Source: Inia geoffrensis (taxonomy: Eukaryota > Chordata > Mammalia > Artiodactyla > Iniidae). Taken from it: 64,000 bases of DNA. The position numbers and the translations under genes were made by a program. Position 1 is the first letter of the stretch, and each line of letters opens with the position of its first letter. Positions 1-11,599 of this stretch are shown one piece after another. Where the stretch lies: NCBI GenBank assembly GCA_036417435.1, contig CM070910.1:71532784-71596783 (forward strand), read 5' to 3'. The notes beneath the pieces were generated by a model that searched no databases, was not told where the DNA came from, and was given only the letters and a program-made list of their open reading frames with translations.

Positions 1-349
1 GGTTGAGATGTCCTCGACCTGAAGGGCAGTACCAGGTGATGTAGGGGTGCCTGGGAAAGCCTCTCTGGAGAGACAAATCTGAACTTAAATCCAGCCTTGG
101 TTGAGAAACAGAATTTTTATTTTGAGAGGAACCTGAAAGATGAGTCAGTGAGACTATAATGTGAATAAACTTGAAACGCCCACTCATTTTAACCTCTTCT
201 TCCTGACCTCAGAATGACATTCAGGAAGCGGAGCCATTCATCTCCTCCACTGGAACCAGCAAAGAAAATAAAAGAAAAGCATTGTGCTTTCTACAGTCAC
301 TAATCACTAGAAAAGAAAGGAGGTTGATGTATCACCCTTTAGAAAGTCA
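1..349. other. Unassigned sequence at left edge
   Basis: No repeat head, poly(A) tail, long reading frame or RNA gene is recognisable here. It is ordinary AT-rich mammalian sequence up to the target duplication of the first SINE. Confidence 0.5.
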
Positions 350-595
350 AACTTGGTGTTCTGAGGCTTCCCTGGTGGCGCAGTGGTTGGGAGTCTGCCT
401 GCCGATGCAGGGGACACGAGTTCGTGCCCCGGTCCGGGAGGATCCCACATGCCGCGGAGCGGCTGGGCCTGTGAGCCATGGCCGCTGGGCCTGTGCATCC
501 GGAGCCTGTGCTCTGCAACGGGAGAGGCCACAGCAGTGAGAGGCCCGCGTACCGCAAAAAACAAAAACCAAAAAACAAAAAACTTGGTGTTCTGA
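350..595. repeat. 15-bp target-site duplication around SINE
   Basis: The two copies at 350-364 and 581-595 are identical, which implies a fairly recent insertion compared with the diverged L2 and MIR relics nearby. Confidence 0.9.
365..580 (+). mobile_element. CHR-family tRNA-derived SINE (CHR-2-like)
   Basis: A non-autonomous retrotransposon with a tRNA-derived head. The RNA polymerase III A box TGGTGGCGCAGTGG lies near 373-386 and the B-box-like GAGTTCGTGCC near 418-428. The body ends in AGGCCCGCGTACCGC and an A-rich tail at about 556-580. A perfect 15-bp target-site duplication, AACTTGGTGTTCTGA, flanks it at 350-364 and 581-595, which shows insertion by the L1 target-primed mechanism. Short reading frames across this element are incidental. 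Confidence 0.93.
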
Positions 596-2155
596 GTCAG
601 ATCATTCCTAAAAGTGAAAATCAGAAAAATTGTCTAATGGTGATAATAAAAATAGGTAAGACAGGTTGAACCTTTTAGGCCAAGACTCACAGGGTGTTGC
701 AATATTTGGGGACCATCTCGGATTCTGAATCTGGCCCCCAACACTGCAATTTGAAAGTCTGGGTTTTGCTATTTCTGTCCCAATGATCAGGCTCTAAGGA
801 ATTAACTTATGTCCCAAAGACATAGAAGATTGATTCATAAACCCAATATTAAGTTATAAATCTAAAGGTTCTTAATGATCTTCAAATGAGAGTAATGTAG
901 TTGGACATTCTTTAGAGATATTTGTATCAAGATTGATGGATTACACTTCTTTACTGTGGAAGCATTTGTTTTTATCTAAAAAATGTGATGGGCCATTTGA
1001 AACAGAGTTCCCCCCTGCCCTTTCCCCCCAACCTCTCTCTTCAACTGGGAATCACAGAAGAAAATTGTGCTGTGTGCGGGCTTATCAATTCATCCAGGGA
1101 TGGTGATAGGGTTCTATCCTGCTTGCAGGCTCTAGTATGTAACAATAAACTGAATATGAAGAAATTTTTATCAAAGAAACAGGAGGAAGTTGTGGAAGTT
1201 TGAAGAGAGCAGAGAAGTTTTGAAAAAGTCATTATGGAGAAGGGAGAGTGAACTGACCAGGGATAGTGATGGGAAGATGGCTGGGGAGGGCAGTGGTCTT
1301 AAACTTATCCATCTTCCTTAGGAACTAATCCATGTCTGTCCACAGGTGCCCAGAGAAGGCAGATGTTTGGATTCACCCAGGATTGAGCTCTGCCTGGTAA
1401 GCAGGTACAAGGGGATGAAGGATCGTTGTATGCCCTGCTCCACATCCCAGATAAACTTTATCTGCCTAGCTCTGAGGACTTCATTATCCATATCTCAACA
1501 AACACTGAATTCAAAATGAAGCATCTTTTTTCTCTAACCCCTGGACAAAATTTAAATGTTCTTTCCTAAATACAGAGGAATGGACAAGTACATTTAGCCA
1601 AGAGTTCCTGCTGAGTTTTAAAATACTAATTTCCAAAACACTTGGATTTTGGAGAAAAGTGTTTTCACATACAAGGCTTTGTAGTACTTCTAGCTATTTT
1701 GTGTCTTGGACTTTATTTAAAATCTAAAGAAAACTGTAGCCATGTAAACATTTACAGAAATTTCCAAATGAGTTTAGTGATGAAATCCAGGTTAAGAACT
1801 CATTAGACATTTTATTAACATTAACTGGTATTTTTGCCTCCGAATGTTTACTGCCCTTCCAGCAGCATGATGATTTCATTCTGAGGAATAGCTTCTCTCC
1901 CACTCTGGGTCCTCTCGGTGGGGAAGTAAAGCAAGAGACTCGATCCTCTCGTAACCAAGAGGTAATCACAAGGTCCAAGCTAGACCAATCAGATGTTTTC
2001 CCTGTATGCTCAATCACTAGCCAAGTTACAAAGATGACCGGGTAGGAAGGTGGTAGGTAAGATGGCTGGAAAGCATAAAATCATTTTGGACGATTAGAAA
2101 GAAAATTTACTTAATTAGCATTAAGTAGTAAGAATTATGAGTCTGAAACAATCAT
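596..2155. other. Unassigned sequence
   Basis: About 1.5 kb with no recognised repeat and no convincing gene. Short reading frames of 60-97 codons occur on both strands, but none resembles a known protein and no splice-site, promoter or polyadenylation context supports them. Confidence 0.45.
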
Positions 2156-2335
2156 CCATTTACTCATTCCACAAACAATTATTGAATGCCTACCCTGTAC
2201 CAAGCAGTTCATCCAGGGCAGGACTGATGTGTAAGAAGTAAATGGACAGCTACAGTGCAACACAGTAAGTTGTACTAGGGGAGAAACAGGTGCTATGGGG
2301 GCTCAGAGAAGGGGCGGGACTAGGTGCTCATAACT
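2156..2335 (-). mobile_element. L2-like LINE relic, 3' end, antisense
   Basis: The text runs from an ATTCCACAAACAATTATTGAATGCCTACC-type motif, which in reverse is the familiar L2 3' end (GGTGCTCAATAAATATTTGTTGAATGAAT type). It is strongly diverged, as expected for an ancient mammalian LINE-2. Confidence 0.6.
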
Positions 2336-2416
2336 AAGATATGAAAGATGCCATCAAGTAGCGGCTTTCCGAACCCAGTTTATGGGAAAATGAAGGAAAT
2401 AGTCACTACAAAGCTA

Positions 2417-2432
2417 AAAAAAAAAAAAAAAT
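2417..2432. repeat. A-rich homopolymer run
   Basis: An uninterrupted A run of about 16 nt. No retrotransposon body is recognisable directly upstream of it. Confidence 0.8.
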
Positions 2433-2525
2433 GAAGCTCGGGGACCAAGCCTCAAGGGGAACGCCCAGGGAGGGGGACAATGGATGGACGTTGAAGATGA
2501 AGAAATAGGTGAAGACAAAGAAGAG

Positions 2526-2706
2526 AGATGGCAGTTCTCAAGCTTTACTACCCGGGAGAATCTGGGGAGCTTGCTTAAAATGCAGCTTCCTGGATCCTGC
2601 TCTCCCAGAGTAGGTTTGGGGCAATGCCATAGAAGCTTCATTTCTAAGAAGCATCCCAAATGATTCTGATTCAGGTGGTGGCTTCTGGCCTCACTTTGAA
2701 AAATAC
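2526..2706 (+). mobile_element. MER5A-like hAT (Charlie) DNA-transposon relic
   Basis: The stretch follows the MER5A layout: a GCAGTTCTCAAGCTTT start, GGGAGCTTGCTTAAAATGCAG, a middle ATTTCTAAGAAG, then GATTCTGATTCAGGTGG, ending in CACTTTGAAAAAT. It is a non-autonomous, ancient element and both ends are eroded. Assignment rests on motif order only. Confidence 0.6.
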
Positions 2707-3569
2707 CTTGTGTTGTTAAAAGTCCCCATCACAGTATGGTCTCCTCTGCTTTCCCACTTCACCTGGATCTTCCCCGTGATCACATTTACACATCTTTCCT
2801 GGCACTCACGTGAACAGGTATTTTGTAAATTTCTTCTAAAAAGATGCTTTCTTTTAAAAAGTCTTCAACATTTTGGAAACACAATGCATTGGTGACTGAA
2901 GCTCTGCTAACACCCCTCCCTGTCTTTGCTGCCTTTTCCTGTCCTTGGGGAGCAGGGTCTAGACACCAGGTTCTGTGGAGCCCAGATGTGAGCTGCTCCC
3001 TGGGTAACGTGGATCCTATCGGCAGGATAGCAAATGTCACCTTTGTCCCAAGGAGTCTATTTCTCAGCTCATATCCCCTCTTCCCCAGTACCTTCTGTGA
3101 CCCCTCCGGAGCATGTGAAACTCTCTCTGTAAGCAAAGTAGGCTAGCATCCTGGCTTTGATTGAAAATTGGAGCAATGGAAGGCGTACTGTGGAGCAGTA
3201 GCTCCCCACAGCAAGGGTAGACCCTAAAGTATGATTTATAGTTACGCCACTCTCTTCTGTAGTTTACAGACCTCTTTCCCTGAGCAGGGAGTTAAACATG
3301 TCTTATTAACACTGGCAATTTTAGCACTTCCTTCCTCATGTCGTAACAGTAACTTCTCTAAGGTTTCTTGTTCGGGAACCAGCAGAAGTTATTGACAGAC
3401 TGTAGACTCTCGCTGCGGGCCTTCCCAGGGCCGTCCGCTAATTAGCCTGGCTGAGTAAACTTGGTGAAGCCTAAAATTCAAACACACTTTAAAACATGCT
3501 GCATTTTAAATGCGTTTTGAATGAATCAGATCTGTATTTCAAGAGACTTTATTTTTTTATTTTTTATGA
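2707..3569. other. Unassigned sequence
   Basis: No repeat or gene recognised. Overlapping frames of about 100-116 codons on opposite strands at 2786-3146 have no recognisable protein character. Confidence 0.4.
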
Positions 3570-3900
3570 CCTTTTCAAAACACGCATGTATGTAATGAGA
3601 ATTACATAATAGACCCTCTGAACTCCATTACCCCAAATCAAGGAATATCCTGATTTTTCCATCTTACTTCTGTTTTTTGGATTACTTTTTTTTTTTAAAC
3701 TGAAATATTTGAAAACAAATCCCATCCAATGTTGCTTCATCCTTACATATGTTGAACATATTTCTTTAAAAATGGGCATTTTCTTATCTAGCTACAGTGT
3801 CATTATCACTTTTAACAACAATAATTCATTGATATCATCTGGTACCTGATCCATAATTAAAATTCCTGAAATGTCTCAAAATGTCTTTTTGCAATGGGTT
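3570..3900 (-). mobile_element. Old L1 (L1M-type) 3' fragment, antisense
   Basis: The motifs ACTGAAATATTTGAAAACAAATC, AAATGGGCATTTTCTTATCTA and CACTTTTAACAACAATAATTCATTGATATCATCTGG follow the order seen in the 3' region of old mammalian L1M elements, read antisense. Heavy divergence makes subfamily assignment impossible by eye. Confidence 0.5.
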
Positions 3901-4434
3901 GGTTAAAATCGGTTTCATAATGAGATCTACCTTTTAATGACTTCATTTTAGAGTTGGGTTTATGAAATCAGCCAATCTAATCATAAGGTGTTTTTTTTTT
4001 TTTTTTTCCTTCTTTTGGTTTTGGTTTTTTTTCTGAAACAAGCAGAAGATACTGCATTGGCTCTTTCTGCTACCCACTTTCCTCCAGAAACTTTAGGATC
4101 AAGAAACACAACCTCTTTTCTCATGCCATCGTGTATTTCCTGTCTGTGAGGCTTAACTTTAAGACAGGATTAATATGAAGTCACATTAAACGACCTTCAG
4201 ACTCCCTGAGCCTCCCTTGCGGTTATTTATGATGAAAATAGGTGGGAAGTTTGTTGTCAGCTCTGTATCCTGTGAAGGAGCTTAGCAGGGTTTCTACATA
4301 CCCCTCCCCCTGAACCACATTTCTGCAATATAAAGTGATGGGGCAATAGGAACCCGATGTTCTTTTTTTTAAGGCTACACTCTCCAGAACCCCCTGGGAC
4401 CTGCCACCCTGTTCAGACACTTCTAGTTAAGGCC
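3901..4434. other. Unassigned sequence with T-rich run
   Basis: Contains a T tract near 3991-4008 followed by a T/G-rich stretch (about 4009-4034). It could be the tail of an eroded minus-strand retrotransposon, but no body is recognisable. Confidence 0.4.
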
Positions 4435-4640
4435 AGTGTCAGAATGACGTGGTACAAGGTTTCAGCATCAGCTACCCCTGATTCAAATACTCTGTCCTCA
4501 CTAACTGTACCAGCAAATAACTAAATGTCTTCGAACTTCAATGTTCATATCTATAAAATGGGTATAATGATGCCTATATTAGAGGTGAATTTGTGAGGAT
4601 GAAATGGGGTAACCTGACTCACCTTGAGGCATAACTGCAT
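4435..4640 (+). mobile_element. MIR SINE relic
   Basis: The segment has the MIR core order: a GATTCAAAT region, then TGTTCATATCTATAAAATGGGTATAATGATGCC, then GTGAGGATGAAATG. This matches the classic CTCATCTGTAAAATGGG ... GTGAGGATTAAATG motif with many substitutions. Confidence 0.65.
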
Positions 4641-6636
4641 TGTGGGCACTTAAATGCGACTTCCTTCCTCTGCCTCCTTTCCTCTTAAACTACTAAAGAA
4701 ATAGGAAGCCTTTGACAACTTCTTACAAAATGTGTCGTGTGGCCCTTAATCTGCTTTGAAGTACTTTCTTGGAGGGATTTCTCTTCACCTGGTAAAGTTA
4801 CCCTAACTTGGCAAAACTGACATGCAAATGGGACGGCTGTTACTGGTTTGAGGAGATAATACATGTAGACGGTGGATGGCTTAGAGACAATTTACATGCT
4901 GGTTTAGCAGACAAGCCTCCCAAGGCCTCTTTATATCCACACTGGCCAACTGCAGCTTAATCTGACAAGGATAATGTGCAGAATGTAAATATTACCATTT
5001 GTTCCATGTCATCTCAGATCAGACACTAATTTGCAAATGTAATTTATCATGTGTAAAGAAAACCAAAATGACAGCTCTTACCAGTATTTGGTATTTTTGT
5101 GTTAACAATAGTTCATTTATGATTGTTATTGTTTCAGGCAGAAAATATGTCTCAATATGTTCTGCTGACAATGTGGGCTTTTATATCTCAAACCTCTGCT
5201 AGCCTTTTCCATCTTCTCCCTTGTTGCACACTATTACCTAGGCTGGTCTTTTGATTGTTCCTCTCCACTACACTTTTATGCAGCTGAAGGAAATGTTGTG
5301 CCAATATTCCAAGTTCTGGGATCTGTTTCGGATGTAGGCTAACATGAAGACTGAGGGTCACATTTGATCTAAAGTGCATTTTGTCTGTTTTCACTAAGGG
5401 TCTCCATCACAAAGGAAACACGTAGAGCAGCGAAATTATTGAAAAAACTGGCTAAATCCAAAATATAGATGAATTCAGGCTGGCCAATTTGTGACACTCA
5501 ACTTCAAGCACTAAACAGTGGGTTCACCGAGAAGCCACAATATCCAAATCGACTAGGTCTTACGCACCACAGAATATTAAATCTGCCCCCAAGGCAAAAG
5601 CATCTATCTGTGTGGAGGAAGAGGGTTCACTATGTTTTTTATATTAAGTGGGTTCCCATTAGTTCATAATTTGTTATTCTTTCTTCCTCCTCTTCATGTC
5701 TCTTTAAAAGTTGGCAGAAGATTCTATGTTGGCAAGTTGATAATCTCTTTTATCTTTGTAAGACCGCTGCCGTACCTTGCCCAGCAAGCTGTAGAAAGAT
5801 CAATGTGTCCTTACGTGACTGCTGGTGAGTTAGATGCCAGGAAAGAGGGAGGGCAGCGAATTGCCACTGGCCCTGGCAGTCCTTGTTTCAGAGTGGAGGC
5901 CTGCCAATCCCAGTAAAACACTCATGACATTTCAGAAGAACTACGGGATCTTTCTGCCTCATTTCTCACATGGAAAAATAGGAAGAATCAAGTATCCCCA
6001 TCTGGAAGGAATATGTTTTTGTTTATCTTTAATTGAAAACAATGTTCCACCATAGAATTTATACCAGGTCCTGTGCTTCTCCCAGTGGTGAATGGCACAG
6101 GAGATAAGAATAGAGGGGGTCCGGGAGGGGCCCAGGACTGCAGATAACACTTTTGTCATCCTGATTGGAAAAGCTTGTACAGCTGCGTTGATTCAGTAAA
6201 GCTAAATTTCTAAGATTTCCTTGACCTTTACTTAAACTGCTTTTGAGACAGTCTATTTTTATTATCGCCTGATGAGCTAGATGCAGCTTATAAATTAATC
6301 TCAGTGTGAATAAATCATTTAAAAGTGCAAGATAACTGACGAAGAGTTCTGAGCTGAGAATTATCACCTGGTTGATGGCAACAATGTAAACATTATTCAA
6401 GGAGCCAGAAGTTGGATTTTGTATATTTTGTGCTCGTTCCTTAATTGTTGCGGACAATGGTTGTTTCAGACATGCATTTGGGAAGACTCACTAGTATTAA
6501 CATAACTTGTGTGAAGCTCTTGTGAGTCATTGCATGAAAAGTGTTAGCTTTGGAGTGGGCTGAATTTTCTTCCAGAACATCAATGTCCACAGGGGCTTTT
6601 CTTACACCTTTGCAGTGGTTTTTGAGATAAAGTTGA
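4641..6636. other. Unassigned sequence
   Basis: About 2 kb with no recognised repeat. Reading frames up to 132 codons (for example 6059-6457 on the minus strand) show no known motif and are likely chance frames. Confidence 0.4.
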
Positions 6637-6690
6637 TACCACCACCACCACCACCACCACCACCATCAACACCAACAATGACAACAACAA
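6637..6690. repeat. CCA trinucleotide microsatellite
   Basis: About ten ACC/CCA units at 6637-6665 decay into CAACACCAACAATGACAACAACAA-like repeats. It is a typical imperfect trinucleotide microsatellite. Confidence 0.9.
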
Positions 6691-7138
6691 CGGAAACAAA
6701 AAATCTCTACATAACTCCATAGGGCAAAGGATTAGGAACTTGGTAAAATGAAGATTACAATGAAACAGAGAGCGATTACAACTCTACATTTCTGCCGAAC
6801 ATAACTAAAATTCAGTCTCTTTGTTAGCCTTAGGAGGGTAGCTTGTCGTAACGGATATAATCTGAAATCCACACAAGAGTATTTGGGATTTGTGCCATTG
6901 ATTATTTATTCAACCTCACTTTATTATTAAAAGATGTATGTTGCATAGTCTTCTTGATTTGCTATTATTTGTTAAACATATACTACCCTCCATTATGTAA
7001 AAATAAAACAAACTCAAACCTCCCAAGTATGACTTTCTCTTAAAATAAACTACATTATAGTCTAATCATCAATCATTTTACAGATTCCAATCATTTTACA
7101 TTTTATAGACCACTTTCATAGTTTCTTAATTCCTACAA
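6691..7138. other. Unassigned AT-rich sequence
   Basis: Nothing recognisable. It ends at the probable target site of the L1 that starts near 7154. Confidence 0.4.
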
Positions 7139-8188
7139 CAAATAAATATTGAGTAGGGTATGGCCAAGTTGCAGAGTAGGAAGAACTCAGGCTCACCTCC
7201 TCCCACGGGTCCACCAAAATTACGACTATTTACAGAACAACCATCTACGAGAACTATCTGAAAGCTGGCAGAAAACATTTCCCACAACTCATGATAAAAA
7301 GAAGGAACCACTATGAGACGGGTAAGAGGGACAGAGACACAATATAGTCAAGACCCACACGCACAGACAGATGACTCACAAACAAGTAACCACAACTGCA
7401 GATATTATCCTCAAGGAGCAAGTGTTCCAAGACCTACACTGGCCTCCCCAGCCCAGGAGTCCTGCACTGCAAAGACAAGTACCCAGAGCGTCTGGCTTAA
7501 TGCATGTCTGCCTTTGTGTACACCAGCCGGGGCTTGCATATGGGAGAGCCAGAGAGCTGCAGGAAACAGAGACTCTGCTCTTTAAGGGTGTGCCCCAGAC
7601 TTCACATACTCCAAGGCCTCACACAGAGACAGTCATTTGAAAAGACCTTGGGTCAGCTGCACTTGCTGATCTTGGGGAGCCTCCTGGAGAAGCAGGAGGC
7701 AACCAGGACCCCTCCTGGGCACAGAGAAGCAGACAGCTTCTCATAGAAGCTCGCGTACCACAAGGACACTGGTACCGGCAGGAGCCATTTTGGAGTCCTC
7801 CCTCTAGCCTACTAGTGCTGGGGGCTTACCCACCCTACCACAGGGCTGAAAGCAACCCCACGGCAAGCCAGGCCCCACAGCCAGCCGCACCGGGACACTG
7901 CCGCACCGCACAGCAGGCTAGCACCCACTCCACGAGAAAAGGCCTGGCAACCAACGGGGCCACGGGTCAGCCCTGCTGACCGGCACACGCACAGTAGCTA
8001 TCCCATCACCACAGAAGGACCCAGGCAGCCCGCATAGGCTGCACCCCTAGACATAGAGCTCTGGCAAAAAGAGGGGCGTGTACTGCCAAGATCCATAGGA
8101 CATCTCCTGTATAAGGCCGCTTCTCCAAGATCAGGAGATATAACTGACCTACGTAATACATAGAAATAAACACAAAGAATTCGGCAAA

Positions 8189-8275
8189 ATGAGGAGACAG
8201 AGGAATATGTTCCAAATGAAGGAACAAGACAAACCCCTAGAAGAAGAACGCAGTGAAGTGGAGGTGAGCACTATA
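8189..8275 (+). pseudogene. L1 ORF1 5' remnant
   Basis: About 25-29 codons of ORF1 survive from the ATG at 8189 up to the deletion junction. The sequence MRRQ..QMKEQDK matches the N-terminus of the open ORF1 at 57763. The rest of ORF1 is absent. Confidence 0.8.
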
Positions 8276-10150
8276 GCCAGCGTCACCCTGATACCAAAAC
8301 CAGACAAGGTATCACAGAAAAAGGAAATTACAGGCCACTATTACTGATGAGCATAGATGAAAAAATCCTCGACAAAATGCTAGCAAACCAAATTAAACAA
8401 TACATTAAAAGTATCATACACCATAATGAAGTGGGATTTATCCCAGGGAGGCAAGGATGGTTCAGTATCTGAAAATCAATCAATGTGACATACCACACTA
8501 ACAGGCTGAAGAATAAAAATCCTATGAGTATCACAATAAATGCAGAAAAACATTTTGACAAAATTTAAAATCCATTGATGATAAAAACTTTTCACGAAGT
8601 GGGTATAGAGAGAATATACCTCTACACAGTAAAGGCCATAATGACAAAATCACAGCCAACATCATACTCAACAGAGAAAAGCTAAAAGCTTTTCCTCTAC
8701 GATCAGGAACAAGACAAGGATGCTCACTTTTATTCAACATAGCATTAGAAGTCCTAGCCACAGCAATTAGACAAAGCAAAAGAAATAAAAAGAATACATT
8801 TTGGAAGGGGAGAAGCAAAACTATCACTGTTTGCAGATGACATGATACTATATATAGAAAATTCTAAAGATGCCACCAAAAAGCTATTAGAACTAATAAA
8901 TGAAGTTAGTAAAGTTGCAGGATACAAACTTAAAATATAGAAATATGTTGTGTTTCTATACACTAATAATGTACCAGCAGAAAGAGAAATTAAGAAAGCA
9001 ATCCCATTTACAATTGCATCAAAAATAATATACCAAGGAATAAGTGTAACCAAGGAGGTAAGAGACTTGTACTCAGTAAACTATATGACATCGATGAAAG
9101 AAATTGAAGACGACACACATAAATGGAAAGATATATTGTGCTTGTGGACTGAAAGAATTAATAGGGTTAAAATGACCACAGTACCAAGGCAATCTACAGA
9201 TTTAGTGCAGTCCTTATTGAAATATCAATGGCATTTTCAGAGAACTAGAACAAATAAATCTAAAATTTGTTTGGAAACAGAGAAGACCCCCTAACAGCTA
9301 AAAGCAATCTTGAGTAGGAAGGACAATGCCTGACATATTGCACTCCCTGGTTTTAAACTATACAAGGCTACAGTTATCAAAACAGTATGGTACTAGCACC
9401 AAAATAGACACATATATCAATGTAACAGAATAGATAGCACAGAATTGAACCCACACTTATATGGTCAATTGATCTATGACAAAGGAGGTAAGACTATACA
9501 ATGGGGAAAAGACAGACTCTTCAATGAATGATGTTGGGAAAACTGGACAGCTACATGCAAAAGAATCAAATTCGACAACTTTCCCACAACATATAGAAAG
9601 ATAAACTCAAAATGGATTAAAGACTTAAATGTAAGACCTGAAACCATAAAACTCCCAGAAGAAAAGACAGGCAGTATGCTTTTCAACACTGGTCTTAGCA
9701 ATAATTTTTGGATATGTCTTCTCAGGCAAGAGAAACAAAAGCAAAAATAAACAAGTTGGACTGCATCTAACTAAAAAGATTTTGTATAGCGAAGGAAACT
9801 AACAGCAAAATGAAGAGGCAGCTTGCTGAATGGGAGAAGATTTTTGCAAATGATATATCCAATAAGGGATTAATATCCAAAATATGCAAAGAACTCATAC
9901 AGCTCAACATCGAAAAAACAAACAACTCAATTAAAGAATAGGCAGAGGATCTGAATAGATATTTTTTCAAAGAAGAGATACATGTGTCTGGGATATCATC
10001 AAAAAGATAACAAATAACAAGCATTGGCTAGGATGTGGAGAAAAGGGAGCCCTTGTGCACTGTCGGTGGGATGTAAATTGGTGCAGCCACTATGGAAGAC
10101 AGTATGGAGTTTCCTCAAAAAATTAAAAATAGAACTGGCATATAACCCAG
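8276..10150 (+). pseudogene. L1 ORF2 remnant (RT and C-terminal parts)
   Basis: Translatable blocks in shifting frames match ORF2: the region around the PKPDK motif, the FADD active-site region near 8832 (CTGTTTGCAGATGACATG), and the later C-terminal part. Frameshifts and stops throughout make it a dead copy. No endonuclease domain is present. Confidence 0.85.
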
Positions 10151-10289
10151 TAATTTCACTTGTGGGTATTTATCCAAAGAAAACAAAACACTAATATGCA
10201 CTCCAGTGTTCATTGCAACATTATTTACAGTAGCCACTGTATGGAAGCCACCTAAGTGTCCACTGATAGAAGTATGGATAAAGAAAATG

Positions 10290-10293
<4 letters not shown>

Positions 10294-10333
<40 letters not shown>
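10294..10333. repeat. CA dinucleotide microsatellite in L1 3' region
   Basis: Twenty uninterrupted AC/CA units inside the L1 3' region, where intact copies read an ordinary TGTACAATGGAATATTAC-type context. The repeat has expanded within the element after insertion. Confidence 0.95.
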
Positions 10334-10335
<2 letters not shown>

Positions 10336-10937
10336 TGGAATGTTACTCAGCCATGGAAACATGAAATCTTGCTATTTGCAATGACATCAATGGATATAGA
10401 GGGTATTATGCCAAGTGAAATAAGTCAGACAGAGACAGACAGATGCCAGATTATCTCACTTGTATGTGGAATATAAAAGCAAAACAAATAAACAAGCAAA
10501 AGCAACTTGTAGATACAAAGAACAAGCAGGTGGTTGCCAGAAGGGAGAGAGTGAAGGGGTGGGCAAAATAGGTGAAGAAGATTAAGAGGTATAAATGTCG
10601 AGTTATATAATAATTAAGTCACAGAGATGTAATATACAGCATAAGGAATAGTAATAACTTGTTACAGGGAAGACAGTTACTAGCTTTATCATGGTGATCA
10701 TTTCACAATGCATGCAAATGTCAAATTATTATGTAGTGCACCTGAAATGAACATATTATTGTACATCAATGTGAACTGTATTTCATTTTTTTTTTTTAAA
10801 AAAAGCATATAAATAAGTAGATATTGAGCATCTGGGCCTCAGTTTCCTATCTGTAAGACGGAGACAAAACAATACCTACAAGTGCAGGATTGTTTTGACT
10901 TTGCATGAGATAAAATTTGTAGAGCACTTATAATAAT

Positions 10938-11548
10938 TTTTATTTATTTATTTTTTAAGATTTGTATTGGCGTATAGTTGATTTACAATGTTGTGTTAGT
11001 TTCAGGTGTACAGCAAAATGAATCAGTTATACATATTCGTACATTCGCTCTTTTTTAGATTTTTTTCCCATACAGGTCATTACAGAGTGTTGAGTAGAGT
11101 TCCCTGTGCTATACAGTAGATTCTCATTAGTTATCTACTTTAAATATAGTAGTGAGTTTATGTCAATCCCAATCTCCCAATTTATCCCTCCCCACCCTTT
11201 CCCCCTCATAACTATAAGATTGTTTTCTATGTCTGTGACTCTATTTCTGTTTTGTAAATAAGTTCATTTGTACCATTTTTTTAGGTTCCACATATAAGTG
11301 ATATCATATGATATTTGTCTTTCTCTGTCTGGCTTACTTCACTTAGTATGATAATCACTAGGTCCATCCATGTTGCTGCAAATGACATTATTTCATTCTT
11401 TTTTATGGCTGAGTAATATTCCATTGTATAGATGTACCACATCTTCTTTATCCATTCCCCGGTCGATGAAAATTTAGGTTGCTTTCATGTCCTGGCTATT
11501 ATAAATATTGATTTTTAGATCATTATTGTAAATAATGATTTTTAGATC
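10938..11548 (-). mobile_element. L1 3' end, antisense, inside MIR
   Basis: Starts with a (TTTA)n/T-rich tail and GTATTGGCGTATAGTTGATTTAC, and continues through the L1 3' UTR into the end of ORF2 (TATGGCTGAGTAATATTCCATTG antisense). It is 5' truncated near 11510. The target duplication appears to involve an AATAATTTTTA-like motif on both sides, but it is imperfect. Confidence 0.85.
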
Positions 11549-11555
11549 ATAGTAA
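11509..11555 (+). repeat. Short imperfect direct repeat at L1 edge
   Basis: GATTTTTAGATCAT occurs twice, about 31 nt apart, at the 5'-truncated edge of the L1. One copy may be a target duplication and the other a filler made during insertion. Confidence 0.6.
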
Positions 11556-11599
11556 ACGCTCTGTATGTTAGTGATTTTTCTCATCATTTATTCTGAACC

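Larger units (their letters stand above)
7139..10805 (+). mobile_element. Sense L1 with 5' UTR, large internal deletion
   Basis: The left end reads as a cetartiodactyl L1 5' UTR (GGTATGGCCAAGTTGCAGAG, then CACCTCCTCCCACGGG). An ORF1 start is visible at 8189 and translates to MRRQRNMFQMKEQDKP, close to the intact ORF1 at 57763. Near 8266-8280 the text jumps directly to ORF2 reverse-transcriptase sequence (CACCCTGATACCAAAACCAGACAAG), so about 2.4 kb is missing. The ORF2 remainder has many stops and a second small deletion near 9985. A 3' UTR and A/T-rich tail end near 10805. ATATTGAG at both edges is a possible decayed target duplication. Confidence 0.85.
10835..11590 (+). mobile_element. MIR SINE relic, split by an L1 insertion
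   Basis: The left part (10835-10937) carries CTCAGTTTCCTATCTGTAAG and AGAGCACTTATAATAA. The right part (about 11549-11590) resumes with ATAGTAAACGCTCTGTATGTTAG, the end of MIR. The interruption is the antisense L1 3' end at 10938-11548. Confidence 0.6.

Noticed and set aside
365..580. Possible tRNA gene (A and B boxes present)
   Set aside because: The boxes belong to the tRNA-derived head of a CHR SINE; no complete tRNA fold follows, and the same head occurs at seven other sites.
6059..6457. 132-codon minus-strand reading frame
   Set aside because: No motif or family resemblance and no supporting context.
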